Positions 8,417-17,408 of a stretch of 64,000 nucleotides of DNA are shown here, in pieces. The DNA comes from Methylobacterium oryzihabitans (GTDB taxonomy: Bacteria; Pseudomonadota; Alphaproteobacteria; Rhizobiales; Beijerinckiaceae): positions 27,604 to 91,603 of the forward strand of contig NZ_SACP01000023.1 in NCBI RefSeq assembly GCF_004004555.2. Reading direction: 5' to 3'. The first letter of the stretch is position 1; every line of letters starts with the position of its first letter. The position numbers and the translations under genes were made by a program. The notes under the pieces are model-generated. The model searched no databases, had not been told where the DNA came from, and saw only the letters and a list, made by a program, of their open reading frames with translations.

Positions 8417-10971
8417 GACCCGGATCCACCGCCTTCCGCCCCTGGGAGCACCCGATCGTCGTCCTGGCGGCCGTCCTCGTCGCCGTCTCCGGCCTCGCGC
8501 TCGCCTGGGGCATGCCGATCCAGCGCGTCACCCAGATCGCGATCTACACGCTCTACGGCGCCGGGGTGAACTTCCTCATCGGCTATCTCGGCCTCGTGCC
8601 GTTCGGCGCCTCGTTCTTCTTCGGCTGCGCCGGCTACGCCCTGGCGATCGGCACCGGCGCCCTCGGCGGCAACGAGATCACCGGCCTCGTCCTCGCCGGC
8701 GGCTTCGCGCTGGTCCTCGCGGTGCTCGTCGGGGCGGTGATCCTGCGGCGGCGCGGGCTGTACTTCTCGCTGCTGACGCTGGCCTGCTCGCAGATCGCCT
8801 TCGAGATCGCGTTCAAGTGGACCTCGGTCACCGGCGGCGAGAACGGGCTCCAGGACGTCGCCCGGCCGCTGTTCCCGAGCGCGCTCGCCTTCCACGCCTT
8901 CACGGTCGCGGTGGTGCTGGGCCTGCTCTACGGGCTGTGGCGCCTCGCCCACGCGCCGTTCGGCCGGCTGATGCAGGCCCTGCGCGACAACGAGCAGCGG
9001 GTCGTCAGCCTCGGCTACGACAGCTACCGCACCAAGCTGATCGCGCTCACGATCGCGGGCGGCGTCATCGGGGTCGGCGGCGGGCTGATGGCACTGATGC
9101 TCCAGGGCATCTACGCCAACAACCTGAGCTGGCAGCACGCCGGCGACCCGGTGCTGATGGCGGCGCTCGGCGGCGTCCACCACTTCCTCGGGCCGCTCTG
9201 GGGCGCGATCGTCTTCATCGTGCTCGAGGACCGGCTGAGCGCGGTCACCGAGAACTGGTGGCTGATCTTCGCGCCGGTCATCATCGCGTTCGCGCTGCTG
9301 TCGCCGGAGGGCATCCAGGGCATCCTCCAGCGCCTCGCCGGCCGCGACCGCTGGACGCTCACCCGCGCCGGCATCCCGCCGCGGCCGGCCCGGATCGCGC
9401 CCTACGCGCCGGCCGGGGGCGCCCGGGACGACGGCACGCCGATCCTCGCGGTCGAGGGCCTGTCGAAGCGGTTCGGCTCGATCGTGACCCAGAACGACGT
9501 CTCGCTGAGCGTCGGCCGGGTCGGCCTGCACAGCCTGATCGGGCCCAACGGCGCCGGCAAGACGACCTTCTTCAACCTCGTCACCGGCATCCTGCGGGCC
9601 GATTCCGGGGCGATCCGCTTCGACGGCCGGCCGATCGGCGGGCTCGCGCCGCACCGCCGCGCCCGGCTCGGCCTCGCCCGCTCGTTCCAGATCCTCAGCG
9701 TGTTTCCCAACCTCACGGCGTTCGAGAACGTGCGCATCGCCGTCCAGGCGGCGGCGGGGGGATGGAACGGGTTCTGGCGCGACGCCCATGCCGACGAGGC
9801 CGCCAATGCCCGGGTGTGGTCGCTCCTCGACGCGGTCGGCCTCGCCGACCGGGCGGGCGAGGTCTGCGCCGCGCTCTCGCACGGCGAGAAGCGGCTCCTC
9901 GAGATCGCGGTGTCGCTCGCCACCAACGCGAAGCTCCTCCTCCTCGACGAGCCCCTCGCCGGGCTGGCGGAGAGCGACCGCAAGGTCGTCGGTGCGCTGA
10001 TCCGGCGGCTCGCGCACGCCCAGGCGATCCTGCTGATCGAGCACGACATCGACCGCGTGCTCGCCCTGTCCGACCGGATCACGGTGCTGCACCAGGGCCG
10101 CCTGATCGCCGACGGCCGTCCGGCCGAGGTCGCCCGCAACCCGGCCGTGGTCGCGGCCTATCTCGGCCAGGGGCACGGCGCCGCGCCGGCTCGCCCTCCG
10201 GCCCGGGCGGCGGCGGCCGCGCCGCGCCCGGCCCTCGCGCCGCTGCTGCGCCTCGACGGCGTCTCGGCCGGCTACGGCGGCGGCACGGTGCTCGACGGGG
10301 TGAGCCTTTCGGTGTTCCCCGGCGAGGTGACGGCGCTGCTCGGCCGCAACGGCGTCGGCAAGACCACGCTGCTGCGCACCGTCACCGGGACGCTCCCGGC
10401 CCATGCCGGCCGGATCGTCCTCGACGGCCGCGACATCACGGCGCTGCGGCCCGACCAGATCAACCGGCTCGGCATCTCGCTGGTGCCGGAGGGGCGCCGC
10501 CTGTTCCCGAACCTCACCGTGCAGGAGAACCTGCGGCTCGCCGCCCGCCGGGATGGCGCCTCGCAGGAGGAGGTCGCCGACCTGTTTCCGAAGCTGCGGG
10601 TGCTGATGCGCTCCCGGGCCGAGACGCTGTCGGGCGGCGAGCGGCAGATGGTGGCGATCGCCCGCGCCCTGATGGTGCCGAGCCGGATCATCCTCCTCGA
10701 CGAGCCGTTCGAGGGGCTCGCCCCGGCGATCGTCCAGGAGGTGCGCGGCGCGGTGGCCCGGCTCACCACCCGGGCGAGCCTCGTCATCGTCGAGCACCAC
10801 GCCGAGAGCGTGCTCGCCATGGCCGACCGGGCCGCCGTGCTGGTCAACGGGCGGGTGGCGTTCAGCGGCACCGCGCACGACCTCGCCGCCGACCCGGCCC
10901 TCCAGGAGCGCCTGCTCGGCATCGCCGGGGGCGACGAGGCGGGCTCCATGGTCATCGAGGGAGCCGCGTGA
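8413..10971 (+). CDS. Fused ABC importer subunit: LivM permease + LivG ATPase + LivF ATPase
   Basis: One uninterrupted frame of 852 residues holds three components that are normally separate. Residues 1 to about 335 form a LivM-type permease (YTLYGAGVNFLIGYLGLVPF, LRDNEQRVVSLGYD). Residues about 340-590 form a LivG ATPase with Walker A GPNGAGKTT (about 376), signature LSHGEKR and Walker B LLLLDEPLAGL. After an Ala/Pro-rich linker, residues about 609-852 form a LivF ATPase with Walker A GRNGVGKTT (about 643), LSGGERQ (about 738) and ILLDEPFEGL. All catalytic motifs are intact. The start overlaps the livH stop. With LivH and the binding protein it completes an importer of one binding protein, two permeases and two ATPases. 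Confidence 0.92.
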   Translation: MRPGSTAFRPWEHPIVVLAAVLVAVSGLALAWGMPIQRVTQIAIYTLYGAGVNFLIGYLGLVPFGASFFFGCAGYALAIGTGALGGNEITGLVLAGGFALVLAVLVGAVILRRRGLYFSLLTLACSQIAFEIAFKWTSVTGGENGLQDVARPLFPSALAFHAFTVAVVLGLLYGLWRLAHAPFGRLMQALRDNEQRVVSLGYDSYRTKLIALTIAGGVIGVGGGLMALMLQGIYANNLSWQHAGDPVLMAALGGVHHFLGPLWGAIVFIVLEDRLSAVTENWWLIFAPVIIAFALLSPEGIQGILQRLAGRDRWTLTRAGIPPRPARIAPYAPAGGARDDGTPILAVEGLSKRFGSIVTQNDVSLSVGRVGLHSLIGPNGAGKTTFFNLVTGILRADSGAIRFDGRPIGGLAPHRRARLGLARSFQILSVFPNLTAFENVRIAVQAAAGGWNGFWRDAHADEAANARVWSLLDAVGLADRAGEVCAALSHGEKRLLEIAVSLATNAKLLLLDEPLAGLAESDRKVVGALIRRLAHAQAILLIEHDIDRVLALSDRITVLHQGRLIADGRPAEVARNPAVVAAYLGQGHGAAPARPPARAAAAAPRPALAPLLRLDGVSAGYGGGTVLDGVSLSVFPGEVTALLGRNGVGKTTLLRTVTGTLPAHAGRIVLDGRDITALRPDQINRLGISLVPEGRRLFPNLTVQENLRLAARRDGASQEEVADLFPKLRVLMRSRAETLSGGERQMVAIARALMVPSRIILLDEPFEGLAPAIVQEVRGAVARLTTRASLVIVEHHAESVLAMADRAAVLVNGRVAFSGTAHDLAADPALQERLLGIAGGDEAGSMVIEGAA

Positions 10972-11882
10972 TGAAGCCCGTCCTCGTCACCGGCGCGGCC
11001 GGCCTGCTCGGGCGCTTCGTCGTCGGCGAACTGCTCGCCCACGGCTACCCGGTCCGCGGCCTCGACCGCCGGGAGGGCGCCGCCGCGATCGACTGGCGCG
11101 TCGCCGACGTCACCGACCCCGGCGCGGTCGCCGCCGCGGTCGCCGGCACCGGGGCGGTGCTCCACATCGCGGCGGTGCCGAACATCTGGTCGGGCGACGG
11201 CCAGACCATCATGCGGGTCAACACCCTCGGCACCTACACGCTGCTGGAGGCGGCCGAGGCCGCCGGCCACCGCAAGTTCGTGTTCTGCTCGAGCGATTCC
11301 GTCGCCGGCTACACCGTGCGCGAGGGCCGCATGCTGCCCCCGCTCTACGCCCCCCTCGACCTCGACCACCCTTTGCGGGCGACCGACCCCTACGCGGTGA
11401 GCAAGGTGCTGGGCGAGGACCTCGCCCGCGCCTACGCCCATCGCGGCATGGCGGTGGTCGCGCTCCGGACCGTGTTCGTCGCCTATCCGGAGATGGCCGG
11501 CGAGATCGCCGCCCGGGCGCGCGACCCCGACGCCTATCGCGGCCCGGCGGTCGGCGGGCCCTCGGCGGCGGGCGGCGGGCCGCTCCACCACCACATCGAC
11601 CCGCGCGACCTCGCCCGCGCCTTCCGACTCGCCCTGGAACTGCCGCAGGAGGCCGGCGCCTTCGCGCCGTTCTACCTCTCGGCCGGGGTGACCCTGTCGC
11701 CCGAGCCGACCCTCGACCGCCTGCGCCGCCTGCACGGCGCCGCCGTCGCGGTGCGCCGGCCCGAGATCTACGCCCGCCAGCCCTTCGCGCCGCTCTACGA
11801 CCTCGCGCCGGCCGCCGACCGGCTCGGCTTCGTCGCCGAGCACGACCAGCGCCACCTCGTCGCCCCGCTTCCGCACCCGTGA
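10971..11882 (+). CDS. NAD-dependent epimerase/dehydratase family protein
   Basis: The product is 303 residues, an extended short-chain dehydrogenase fold. The N-terminal VLVTGAAGLLGRFVV is the dinucleotide-binding motif; the catalytic SSDS serine and YAVSK tyrosine/lysine are present. The ATG shares a base with the stop of the importer gene (TGATG), indicating coupling. Such enzymes epimerise, dehydrate or oxidise sugars and related polyols or lactones. A second, diverged family member lies two genes on. The co-operon importer suggests that it acts on the imported compound; this is inference. Confidence 0.88.
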   Translation: MKPVLVTGAAGLLGRFVVGELLAHGYPVRGLDRREGAAAIDWRVADVTDPGAVAAAVAGTGAVLHIAAVPNIWSGDGQTIMRVNTLGTYTLLEAAEAAGHRKFVFCSSDSVAGYTVREGRMLPPLYAPLDLDHPLRATDPYAVSKVLGEDLARAYAHRGMAVVALRTVFVAYPEMAGEIAARARDPDAYRGPAVGGPSAAGGGPLHHHIDPRDLARAFRLALELPQEAGAFAPFYLSAGVTLSPEPTLDRLRRLHGAAVAVRRPEIYARQPFAPLYDLAPAADRLGFVAEHDQRHLVAPLPHP

Positions 11883-11890
11883 GGACCACC

Positions 11891-12313
11891 ATGGCCACGA
11901 TCATCCCGGACCCGAACGCCTTCGCGCACGCCGCCGCCGAGACCAGGGCGGTCACCCGCAACCTCGCCGAGCTGCCCTGGACGCAGTATCCCGGCCACTT
12001 CCATCAGGCGCTATCGAAGGCGATCGTCACGCCCGCCACCGTCGGCAGCCGGTTCTTCGACCACCGCATCTCCTCCTACGAGCCCGGCGCCTTCGTGGAG
12101 GCCCACAGCCACGTGGTGCAGGAGCAGATCTACCACGTGCTCTCCGGCGAGGGCGTGCTGACCGTCGACGGCGAGCGCCGGCTCGTGCGCGCCAACGACG
12201 TCACCTACATCCCGCCCGGGGTGGTGCACGAGTTCCACTGCACCGGCCTCGACCCGCTGGTGTTCCTCGTCATCACCAGCCCGCCGACCGACGAGGAGCC
12301 GCGGCCGCGGTGA
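11891..12313 (+). CDS. Cupin-domain protein
   Basis: The product is 140 residues. The central cupin motif EAHSHVVQEQIYHVLSGEG carries the metal-ligand histidines and glutamine/glutamate, and PPGVVHEFHCTG is the second cupin motif with its histidine. Single-domain cupins of this size act as isomerases, epimerases or small dioxygenases on carbohydrates and organic acids. The ATG at 11891 follows GAGGA at 11881-11885 and lies 9 bp behind the epimerase stop. An upstream in-frame alternative four codons earlier lacks a ribosome binding site. The reaction is not predictable. Confidence 0.85.
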   Translation: MATIIPDPNAFAHAAAETRAVTRNLAELPWTQYPGHFHQALSKAIVTPATVGSRFFDHRISSYEPGAFVEAHSHVVQEQIYHVLSGEGVLTVDGERRLVRANDVTYIPPGVVHEFHCTGLDPLVFLVITSPPTDEEPRPR

Positions 12314-12327
12314 CCGGGAGGCGTCCG

Positions 12328-13296
12328 ATGCCGAAGACCATCCTGGTCACGGGCGGCTGCGGCTGGCTCGGCGGCGAGATCGTGCGGGCGCTCCTCGCCC
12401 GCGGCGATTCCGTGGTGGCGACCGACCTCGCCGTCGCCCCGTCCCTTTCGGCGCTCGCGGCCCGCGAGCCGCGCCTCGCCGCCGCCGCGGCCGATCTCGG
12501 CGAGTGGCCGCAGGTGATGCGGCTGTTCGAGCACCACCGGATCGACGCGGTGGTCCACGCCGCCGCGATCGTCGCGGTGGTGCCCTGCGCCGACGTCCCG
12601 CTCAAGGCGCTGCGGGTCAACGTCGAGGGGTCGATCAACCTGTTCGAGGCGATGCGCCTGCACGGGGTCCGCCGCGTCGTCCACATCAGCACCGAGGAGA
12701 CCTACGGCGACTTCCAGGCCCCGGTGATCGACGAAGACCACCCGCAGAAGCCGGTGAGCGTCTACGGGCTGACCAAGCTCGCGGTCGAGCATTACGGGCG
12801 GGTCTACTCGCGCGATTCCGGCCTCGACTGCATCAACGTGCGCACCTGCTGGGTCTACGGCCCGCACCTGCCGCGCCTGCGCCTGCCGCGCACCTTCATC
12901 GAGGCGGCCCTGCGCGGCGAGGCGTTCCACCAGCCCGACGGCGGCGCCTTCGCGGTCGATCAGGTCCACATCTCCGACACGGTGGCGGGCGCCCTGCTCG
13001 CCCTCGACAAGCCGGAGCACCGCTTCGACGCCTACAACATCGCCACCGGCGCGGCCCCGACGCTCGCCGACACCGCCGAGGCGGTGAACCGCGCGGTGCC
13101 GGGCGCCCGCATCACGGTCGGCGATTGCGGGCCGTACTACCACGGCGGCTCGGTGCTCAGCGCCCGCAAGGGCGCCCTCGACATCCGCCGCGCCGAGGCG
13201 GAGCTCGGCTACCGGCCCCGCTACGACATCTGGCAGGGCATCGCCGCGACCGTCGCGGCGACCCGCGGCGACCCGCTTCCCAGGGCAATCGGGTGA
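12328..13296 (+). CDS. NAD(P)-dependent epimerase/dehydratase (sugar-nucleotide type)
   Basis: The product is 322 residues. ILVTGGCGWLGGEIVRALL is the Rossmann motif and ISTEETYGD, then YGLTK, the catalytic region. Later RTCWVYGP and the VHISDTVAGALLAL segment match the extended SDR family. The ATG at 12328 is preferred over a GTG 18 bp upstream because GGGAGG (12316-12321) sits at the right distance. The stop codon lies in the loop of a perfect 13-bp inverted repeat that starts the dispersed repeat. It is paired with the other epimerase and cupin in a carbohydrate-like catabolic set. Confidence 0.88.
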   Translation: MPKTILVTGGCGWLGGEIVRALLARGDSVVATDLAVAPSLSALAAREPRLAAAAADLGEWPQVMRLFEHHRIDAVVHAAAIVAVVPCADVPLKALRVNVEGSINLFEAMRLHGVRRVVHISTEETYGDFQAPVIDEDHPQKPVSVYGLTKLAVEHYGRVYSRDSGLDCINVRTCWVYGPHLPRLRLPRTFIEAALRGEAFHQPDGGAFAVDQVHISDTVAGALLALDKPEHRFDAYNIATGAAPTLADTAEAVNRAVPGARITVGDCGPYYHGGSVLSARKGALDIRRAEAELGYRPRYDIWQGIAATVAATRGDPLPRAIG

Positions 13297-13387
13297 ACCC
13301 GATTGCCCTGTGTTTCCGGTTTGGCCTTAGGCGCCGGCAGTCACGCGCGACACGTCGTGTCGCCGTGACTTTGGCTTTCGCTCCGCT
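13281..13387 (+). repeat. Dispersed intergenic repeat, copy A
   Basis: A perfect stem CAGGGCAATCGGG/CCCGATTGCCCTG (13281-13293, 13298-13310) is followed by TTTGGCCTTAGGCGCCGGCA, the dyad AGTCAC/GTGACT and TTTGGCTTTCGCTCCGCT. The copy at 23040-23130 has the same order with a degenerate first stem and a shorter second loop. It may be a REP-type element and may terminate the epimerase transcript. Confidence 0.7.
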
Positions 13388-13423
13388 CCCCGCCCTCTCT
13401 CCCTCCTCCAGCGAGACCGTGTC

Positions 13424-14134
13424 ATGACAGCCTCCTCCCCCGTCGCCCTCGTGTTCGGCGGCTCGCGCGGCATCGGCGCGGCCTGCGTCGAGGCCCTCGC
13501 CGCCGCCGGCTGGCAGGTCGCCTTCACGTATGTGAGCCGCGCCCCCGGGAACTCGCCGCACCGGGCCTACCCGGTCGACATCCGCGACGCCGCCGCGGTC
13601 GCCGGGGCGTTCGCGCAGGTCGAGGCCGATCTCGGCGCGGCGCCGACCGCCGTGGTGGCCAATGCCGGCATCAACGTCCCGGGCGCGCCCCTGGCGCAGT
13701 TCGACCCCGACGCCTTCCGCCGGCTCGTCGAGGTCAACCTCGTCGGCGCCTTCAACATCCTGGCCGAGGCGGCGCGGCGGGTGCGCGACGGCGGCGCCAT
13801 CGTGGCGGTGACGACCTCGCTGGTGCGCCACCCGGTGCCGGGCACCGGCCCTTACACCGCCAGCAAGGCGGCGGTGGAGAGCCTCGTGCGTGCGATGGCC
13901 AAGGAACTCGCCGGCCGCCGGATCCGGGTCAACGGCGTCGCCCCCGGTCCGGTCGACACCGACCTGTTCAACGCCGGCAAGACCGAGGAGGTGAAGCAGC
14001 GCATGGCCGCCTTCAGCCCGTTCAACCGCATCGGCCGGCCGGCCGAGGTGGCGCAGGTCGTGCGGTTCCTCGTCTCCGAGGAGAGTTCCTGGATCCACGG
14101 CCAGATCGTGCAGCCGAACGGCGGCATGGCGTGA
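13424..14134 (+). CDS. Short-chain dehydrogenase/reductase
   Basis: The product is 236 residues. Visible are the cofactor motif GGSRGIG (about residues 12-18), NAGINVP, and the catalytic YTASK; the serine lies in VTTSLVRH. The C-terminus (PADV-like PAEVAQVVRFL, then IHGQIVQPNGG) is that of classical 3-oxoacyl-reductase-like SDRs. The final TGA overlaps a GTG start of the next gene. It would catalyse an NAD(P)-linked alcohol/ketone conversion in the pathway encoded here; the substrate is unknown. Confidence 0.9.
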   Translation: MTASSPVALVFGGSRGIGAACVEALAAAGWQVAFTYVSRAPGNSPHRAYPVDIRDAAAVAGAFAQVEADLGAAPTAVVANAGINVPGAPLAQFDPDAFRRLVEVNLVGAFNILAEAARRVRDGGAIVAVTTSLVRHPVPGTGPYTASKAAVESLVRAMAKELAGRRIRVNGVAPGPVDTDLFNAGKTEEVKQRMAAFSPFNRIGRPAEVAQVVRFLVSEESSWIHGQIVQPNGGMA

Positions 14135-14979
14135 GCGCGGCCATGACCGATCCCGGGATCTTCGCGGTCAACACCTACGCGTACACGCTCGACCGCACCG
14201 CCCTCGACTGCGTGAACCGGCTCGCCGACCAGGGCTACGGCGGCGTCGAGCTGATGATGCATCCCGGCCACCTGTGGCCGGCGGAGCTGGATGCGGGCGC
14301 CCGGCGGGCGATCCGGCGGGCCTGCGAGGCGCGGGGCCTGCCGGTCGTCGCGACCAACATGCCGAACGTCGACATCAACGTCGCGGCGGCGAGCGCCGAG
14401 ATGCGGGACTATTCCCTCGGCCTGCTGACGGAGTTCCTGCGGCTCTCCGGCGACATCGGCGCGCCGGCGATCGTGGTCGGCCCCGGCAAGGCGAACCCGC
14501 TCTTTCCCGCCCCGCGCGCGGTGCTGACGGACCGGTTCCACGCCGCGCTCGACCGGCTCGGGCCGGTCGCCGAGGCGGCGGGCGTCAGGCTCCTGCTGGA
14601 GAACATGCCGTTCGCCTTCCTGCCGGACGCCCCCGGGATGATGGCCGCCCTCGACGCCTACGGCGACCCGCGGATCGGCGTGATCTACGACGTCGCCAAC
14701 GCCCACTTCATCGGCGAGGACCCGGCCGAGGGGCTGCGCACCGTCAGCCCCCGCCTCGGCCTCGTCCACGTCTCCGACACCGGCCGCGCGGTCTACCGGC
14801 ACGATCCCGTCGGCAGGGGCGACGTGCCGTTCGCCGCGGTGCCGCCGGTGCTCGCCGAGATCGGCCATCGCGGGCGGACGGTCATCGAGGTGATCTCGCC
14901 TGATCCCGACGCCGACATCCGCGACAGCGCCGCGCGCCTCGCGGCTCTCGGCTACCGGTGGGAGCCCGACCATGGCTGA
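14131..14979 (+). CDS. Sugar phosphate isomerase/epimerase (xylose-isomerase-like TIM barrel)
   Basis: The product is 282 residues from the GTG at 14131, or 278 from the ATG at 14143. The barrel carries the metal-binding residues of the AP-endonuclease-2/xylose-isomerase superfamily: LLLENMP, YDVANAHF, VHVSDTG and the late VIEVIS glutamate. These enzymes are divalent-metal isomerases, epimerases or dehydratases of sugars and inositols. Start and stop overlap both neighbours (GTGA at 14131-14134; stop inside the next start region), so it belongs to one tightly coupled operon. Confidence 0.87.
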   Translation: MSAAMTDPGIFAVNTYAYTLDRTALDCVNRLADQGYGGVELMMHPGHLWPAELDAGARRAIRRACEARGLPVVATNMPNVDINVAAASAEMRDYSLGLLTEFLRLSGDIGAPAIVVGPGKANPLFPAPRAVLTDRFHAALDRLGPVAEAAGVRLLLENMPFAFLPDAPGMMAALDAYGDPRIGVIYDVANAHFIGEDPAEGLRTVSPRLGLVHVSDTGRAVYRHDPVGRGDVPFAAVPPVLAEIGHRGRTVIEVISPDPDADIRDSAARLAALGYRWEPDHG

Positions 14980-16640
14980 GCGCACGCAGGCCGACGGGGG
15001 AACCTGGGACGTCGTCGTGGTCGGGGCCGGCGCCGGCGGGCTGACGGCGGCGTGCATCGCCGCGGCCGAGGGCTGCGCGGTGCTCCTCGTCGAGCAGGCC
15101 GACGTGGTCGGCGGCACCACCGCGATCTCCGGCGGCATGGTGTGGGTGCCCGGCACCGGCAAGGCGCCGGAGCGCGCCGACAGCCTGGAGGCCGCCCGCA
15201 CCTATCTCGACCACTCGCTCCCGCCCGGTGACCGGACGCGGCGCGACGCCTATCTCGCCCGCGGCCCGGAGGCGATCCGGGACCTGGAGGCCCGTACCGC
15301 CCTGCGCCTCCAGCCGGTGCCGACCTATCCCGACTACCATCCCGACCGGCCGGGGGCGACCGCCGGCGGGCGGGTGCTGGAGCCGGTGCCCTACGACGCC
15401 CGCGCCCTCGGCGACGCCTTCGCGCTGCTGCGCGACCCGCTGCCCGAATTCACCCTGTTCGGCGGCATGATGATCAGCCGCCAGGACATCCCGCACCTGC
15501 GCCGCGCCGCCCGCTCGCCGCGCTCGGCCTGGCACGTCGCCAAGCTGCTGCTGCGCTACGCCGCCCAGCGCCTGCGGGCGCGCCGGGGCACCACGCTCTA
15601 CCTCGGCAACGCGCTCGCGGCGCGGCTGCTGCAATCGGCCCGCGACCTCGGGCCGCCGCTCCGCCGCCCGGGCGCGCCGCGCCGTCGTCCTCGCCACCGG
15701 CGGCGTCTCGCACGACGCGGCCCTGCGCGCCCGCTACGTGCCGGACGCCGCCGGCACGCTCAGCGCCACCGTCGCGCCCGGCACGGCGGCCCGCGGTGCC
15801 CGGCTCGCCGCGGCGGTCGGGGCCCGGCTGTCGGCGCCGACCGAGGACGGCGCGTTCTGGGTGCCGGCCTCGACCTTCACCCGCCGCGACGGCAGCCGCG
15901 GGGTGTTCCCCCACACCGTGACCGACCGGGCCAAGCCCGGGCTGATCGCGGTCGGGGGCGACGGCCGCCGCTTCGTCAACGAGGCGGTGTCCTACCACGC
16001 CTTCGTCCGCGCCCAGCTCGCCAGCGGCGGCCGGGCGGTGCCGGCCTGGCTGATCGGCGACCGCGGCTTCCTGTGGCGATACGGCCTCGGCAAGGTGAAG
16101 CCGTTCACCCGCCGCCTCGGGCCCGATCTGGCGAGCGGCTACCTCCGGCAGGGGGCCACCCTCGCGGCTCTCGCGACGGCGATCGGCGTCCCGGCGACGG
16201 TCCTCGCCGACACCGTCGAGACCTTCAACCGCGACGCGCGCCGCGGCGAGGACCCGGCCTTCGGGAGGGGCGGGGACATCTACCAGCGCCATCTCGGCGA
16301 TGCCGACCACCGGCCCAATCCCTGCGTCGCGCCGATCGTCCAGGCGCCGTTCTACGCCGTGGCGGTGTGGCCGGCCGATCTCGGGATGTCGGCCGGCATC
16401 GAGACCGACGCCGAGGCCCGCGTCCTCGGGGCGGACGGCGCCCCGATCCCCGGCCTGTTCGCCTGCGGCAACGACATGGCCTCGGTGATGGAGGGGGCCT
16501 ATCCGGGCCCCGGCATCACCCTCGGCCCGGCCCTGACCTTCGGCTGGATCGCCGGCCGCAACGCCGCCGCCTCGCCCGGAGGTCAGACCGAGCCGGCGGC
16601 GGCCGTCACCCTTTCTGGTCCATCCGGATCCGGGTCTTGA
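14972..16640 (+). pseudogene. FAD-dependent oxidoreductase, internally deleted and frameshifted
   Basis: The first part (14972 to about 15650) reads VVVVGAGAGGLTAACIAA and GGTTAISGGMVWVPG, the FAD-binding N-terminus of the fumarate-reductase/3-ketosteroid-dehydrogenase flavoprotein family. It ends after LLQSARDLG. The continuation is in another frame: AVVLATGGVSHD, then FVNEAVSYH, PGLFACGNDMAS and GITLGPALTFGW to a stop at 16640. The stretch that normally joins DLG to the ATGG motif is missing, roughly 30-45 codons, and the frame changes. A single sequencing error cannot explain both. The gene overlaps the isomerase stop and ends 35 bp inside the convergent GntR gene. Confidence 0.8.
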
Positions 16641-17256
16641 ACGCCGCCCGGATATGGGCGCGGGCCGCCGCCTCGGCGCCGTCGCGGTCGTGGGCGCGGA
16701 TCCGGGCGACGATCGCGGCGTGCTCGTCGATCGCGGCGCCCGGCCGGTCGGGCTCGGCGAGCGTCGTGCCGGCGAGGAGCACCAGGGACAGGCGCATGTT
16801 CTCCAGCATGCCCTGAAGGAAGCGGTTGCGGGCGCAGGCGTGGATCTGGCGGTGGAACAGCCGGTTGGTCCGCGCCAGCGCCCGGGGATCGGCGAGGAGC
16901 GTGCGGTCGCGGGCGACCATCTCCTCCAGCACCTCGATCTCGGTGTCGCCGGCATGGATCGCGGCAAGGCGGGCGGCCATGCCCTCCAGCACCTCGCGCA
17001 GGTCGTAGAGTTCCGTCACCTGGGCGTAGCCGAGGCGCGCGACCGAGGCGCCGCGATGCGGCTCGTGCGTCACGAGCCCCTGCGATTCGAGCCGTCCCAG
17101 CGCCTCGCGGATCGGCGTCCGACTGATGGCGAAGCGCTCGGCCAGTTCGGCCTCGCGCAGCCGGGCGCCGGGCGCCAGCTCGCCGTCCTCGATCGCCTGC
17201 AGCACGCGCTCGTAGGCGCTCGCCCCGTTCGGCTGACCCGCCGCCTTCCCCGTCAT
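16606..17256 (-). CDS. GntR-family (FCD) transcriptional regulator
   Basis: The product is 216 residues from the ATG at 17256. The N-terminal winged helix reads LREAELAERFAISRTPIREA, then GRLESQGLVTHEPHRGASV. The all-helical FCD domain follows, with LYDLREVLEGMAARLAA and the metal-contacting histidines in LFHRQIHACARN and the DEHAAIVARIRAHD region. It is divergent from tcuAB, with an operator-like palindrome between them, so it probably represses the tricarballylate-type operon and responds to a carboxylic acid. An upstream in-frame start would place the operator inside the coding region, so it was not chosen. Confidence 0.9.
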   Translation of the reverse strand: MTGKAAGQPNGASAYERVLQAIEDGELAPGARLREAELAERFAISRTPIREALGRLESQGLVTHEPHRGASVARLGYAQVTELYDLREVLEGMAARLAAIHAGDTEIEVLEEMVARDRTLLADPRALARTNRLFHRQIHACARNRFLQGMLENMRLSLVLLAGTTLAEPDRPGAAIDEHAAIVARIRAHDRDGAEAAARAHIRAAFKTRIRMDQKG

Positions 17257-17322
17257 GTCGCCCGCTCCCCGATCCCGCACCGACCGGATAGCCGATCCGC
17301 GCCCGATGCACGAAGACATGGT

Positions 17323-17351
17323 TGCATGCTCTCGCATGCAGATGCATACAA
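17323..17351. promoter_or_regulatory. GntR-type operator in the divergent gap
   Basis: TGCATGC (17323-17329) and GCATGCA (17334-17340) form a perfect dyad with a 4-bp gap, followed at once by GATGCATACAA (17341-17351), a second half site. The TTGTATGCAT-like sequence fits FCD-type GntR operators. It lies between the GntR gene and tcuA. Confidence 0.6.
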
Positions 17352-17408
17352 TCGGAAAAGACCGACGCGAAGCCCCGGCGACGCCGGCCGATCCAGGGAG
17401 AAGGACGC

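Noticed and set aside
8032..10878. A 948-codon open frame antisense to the importer genes
   Set aside because: Arg/Asp/Pro-rich composition, no ribosome binding site, and fully opposite to a gene with intact motifs. Very high GC makes stop codons rare, so long antisense frames are expected.
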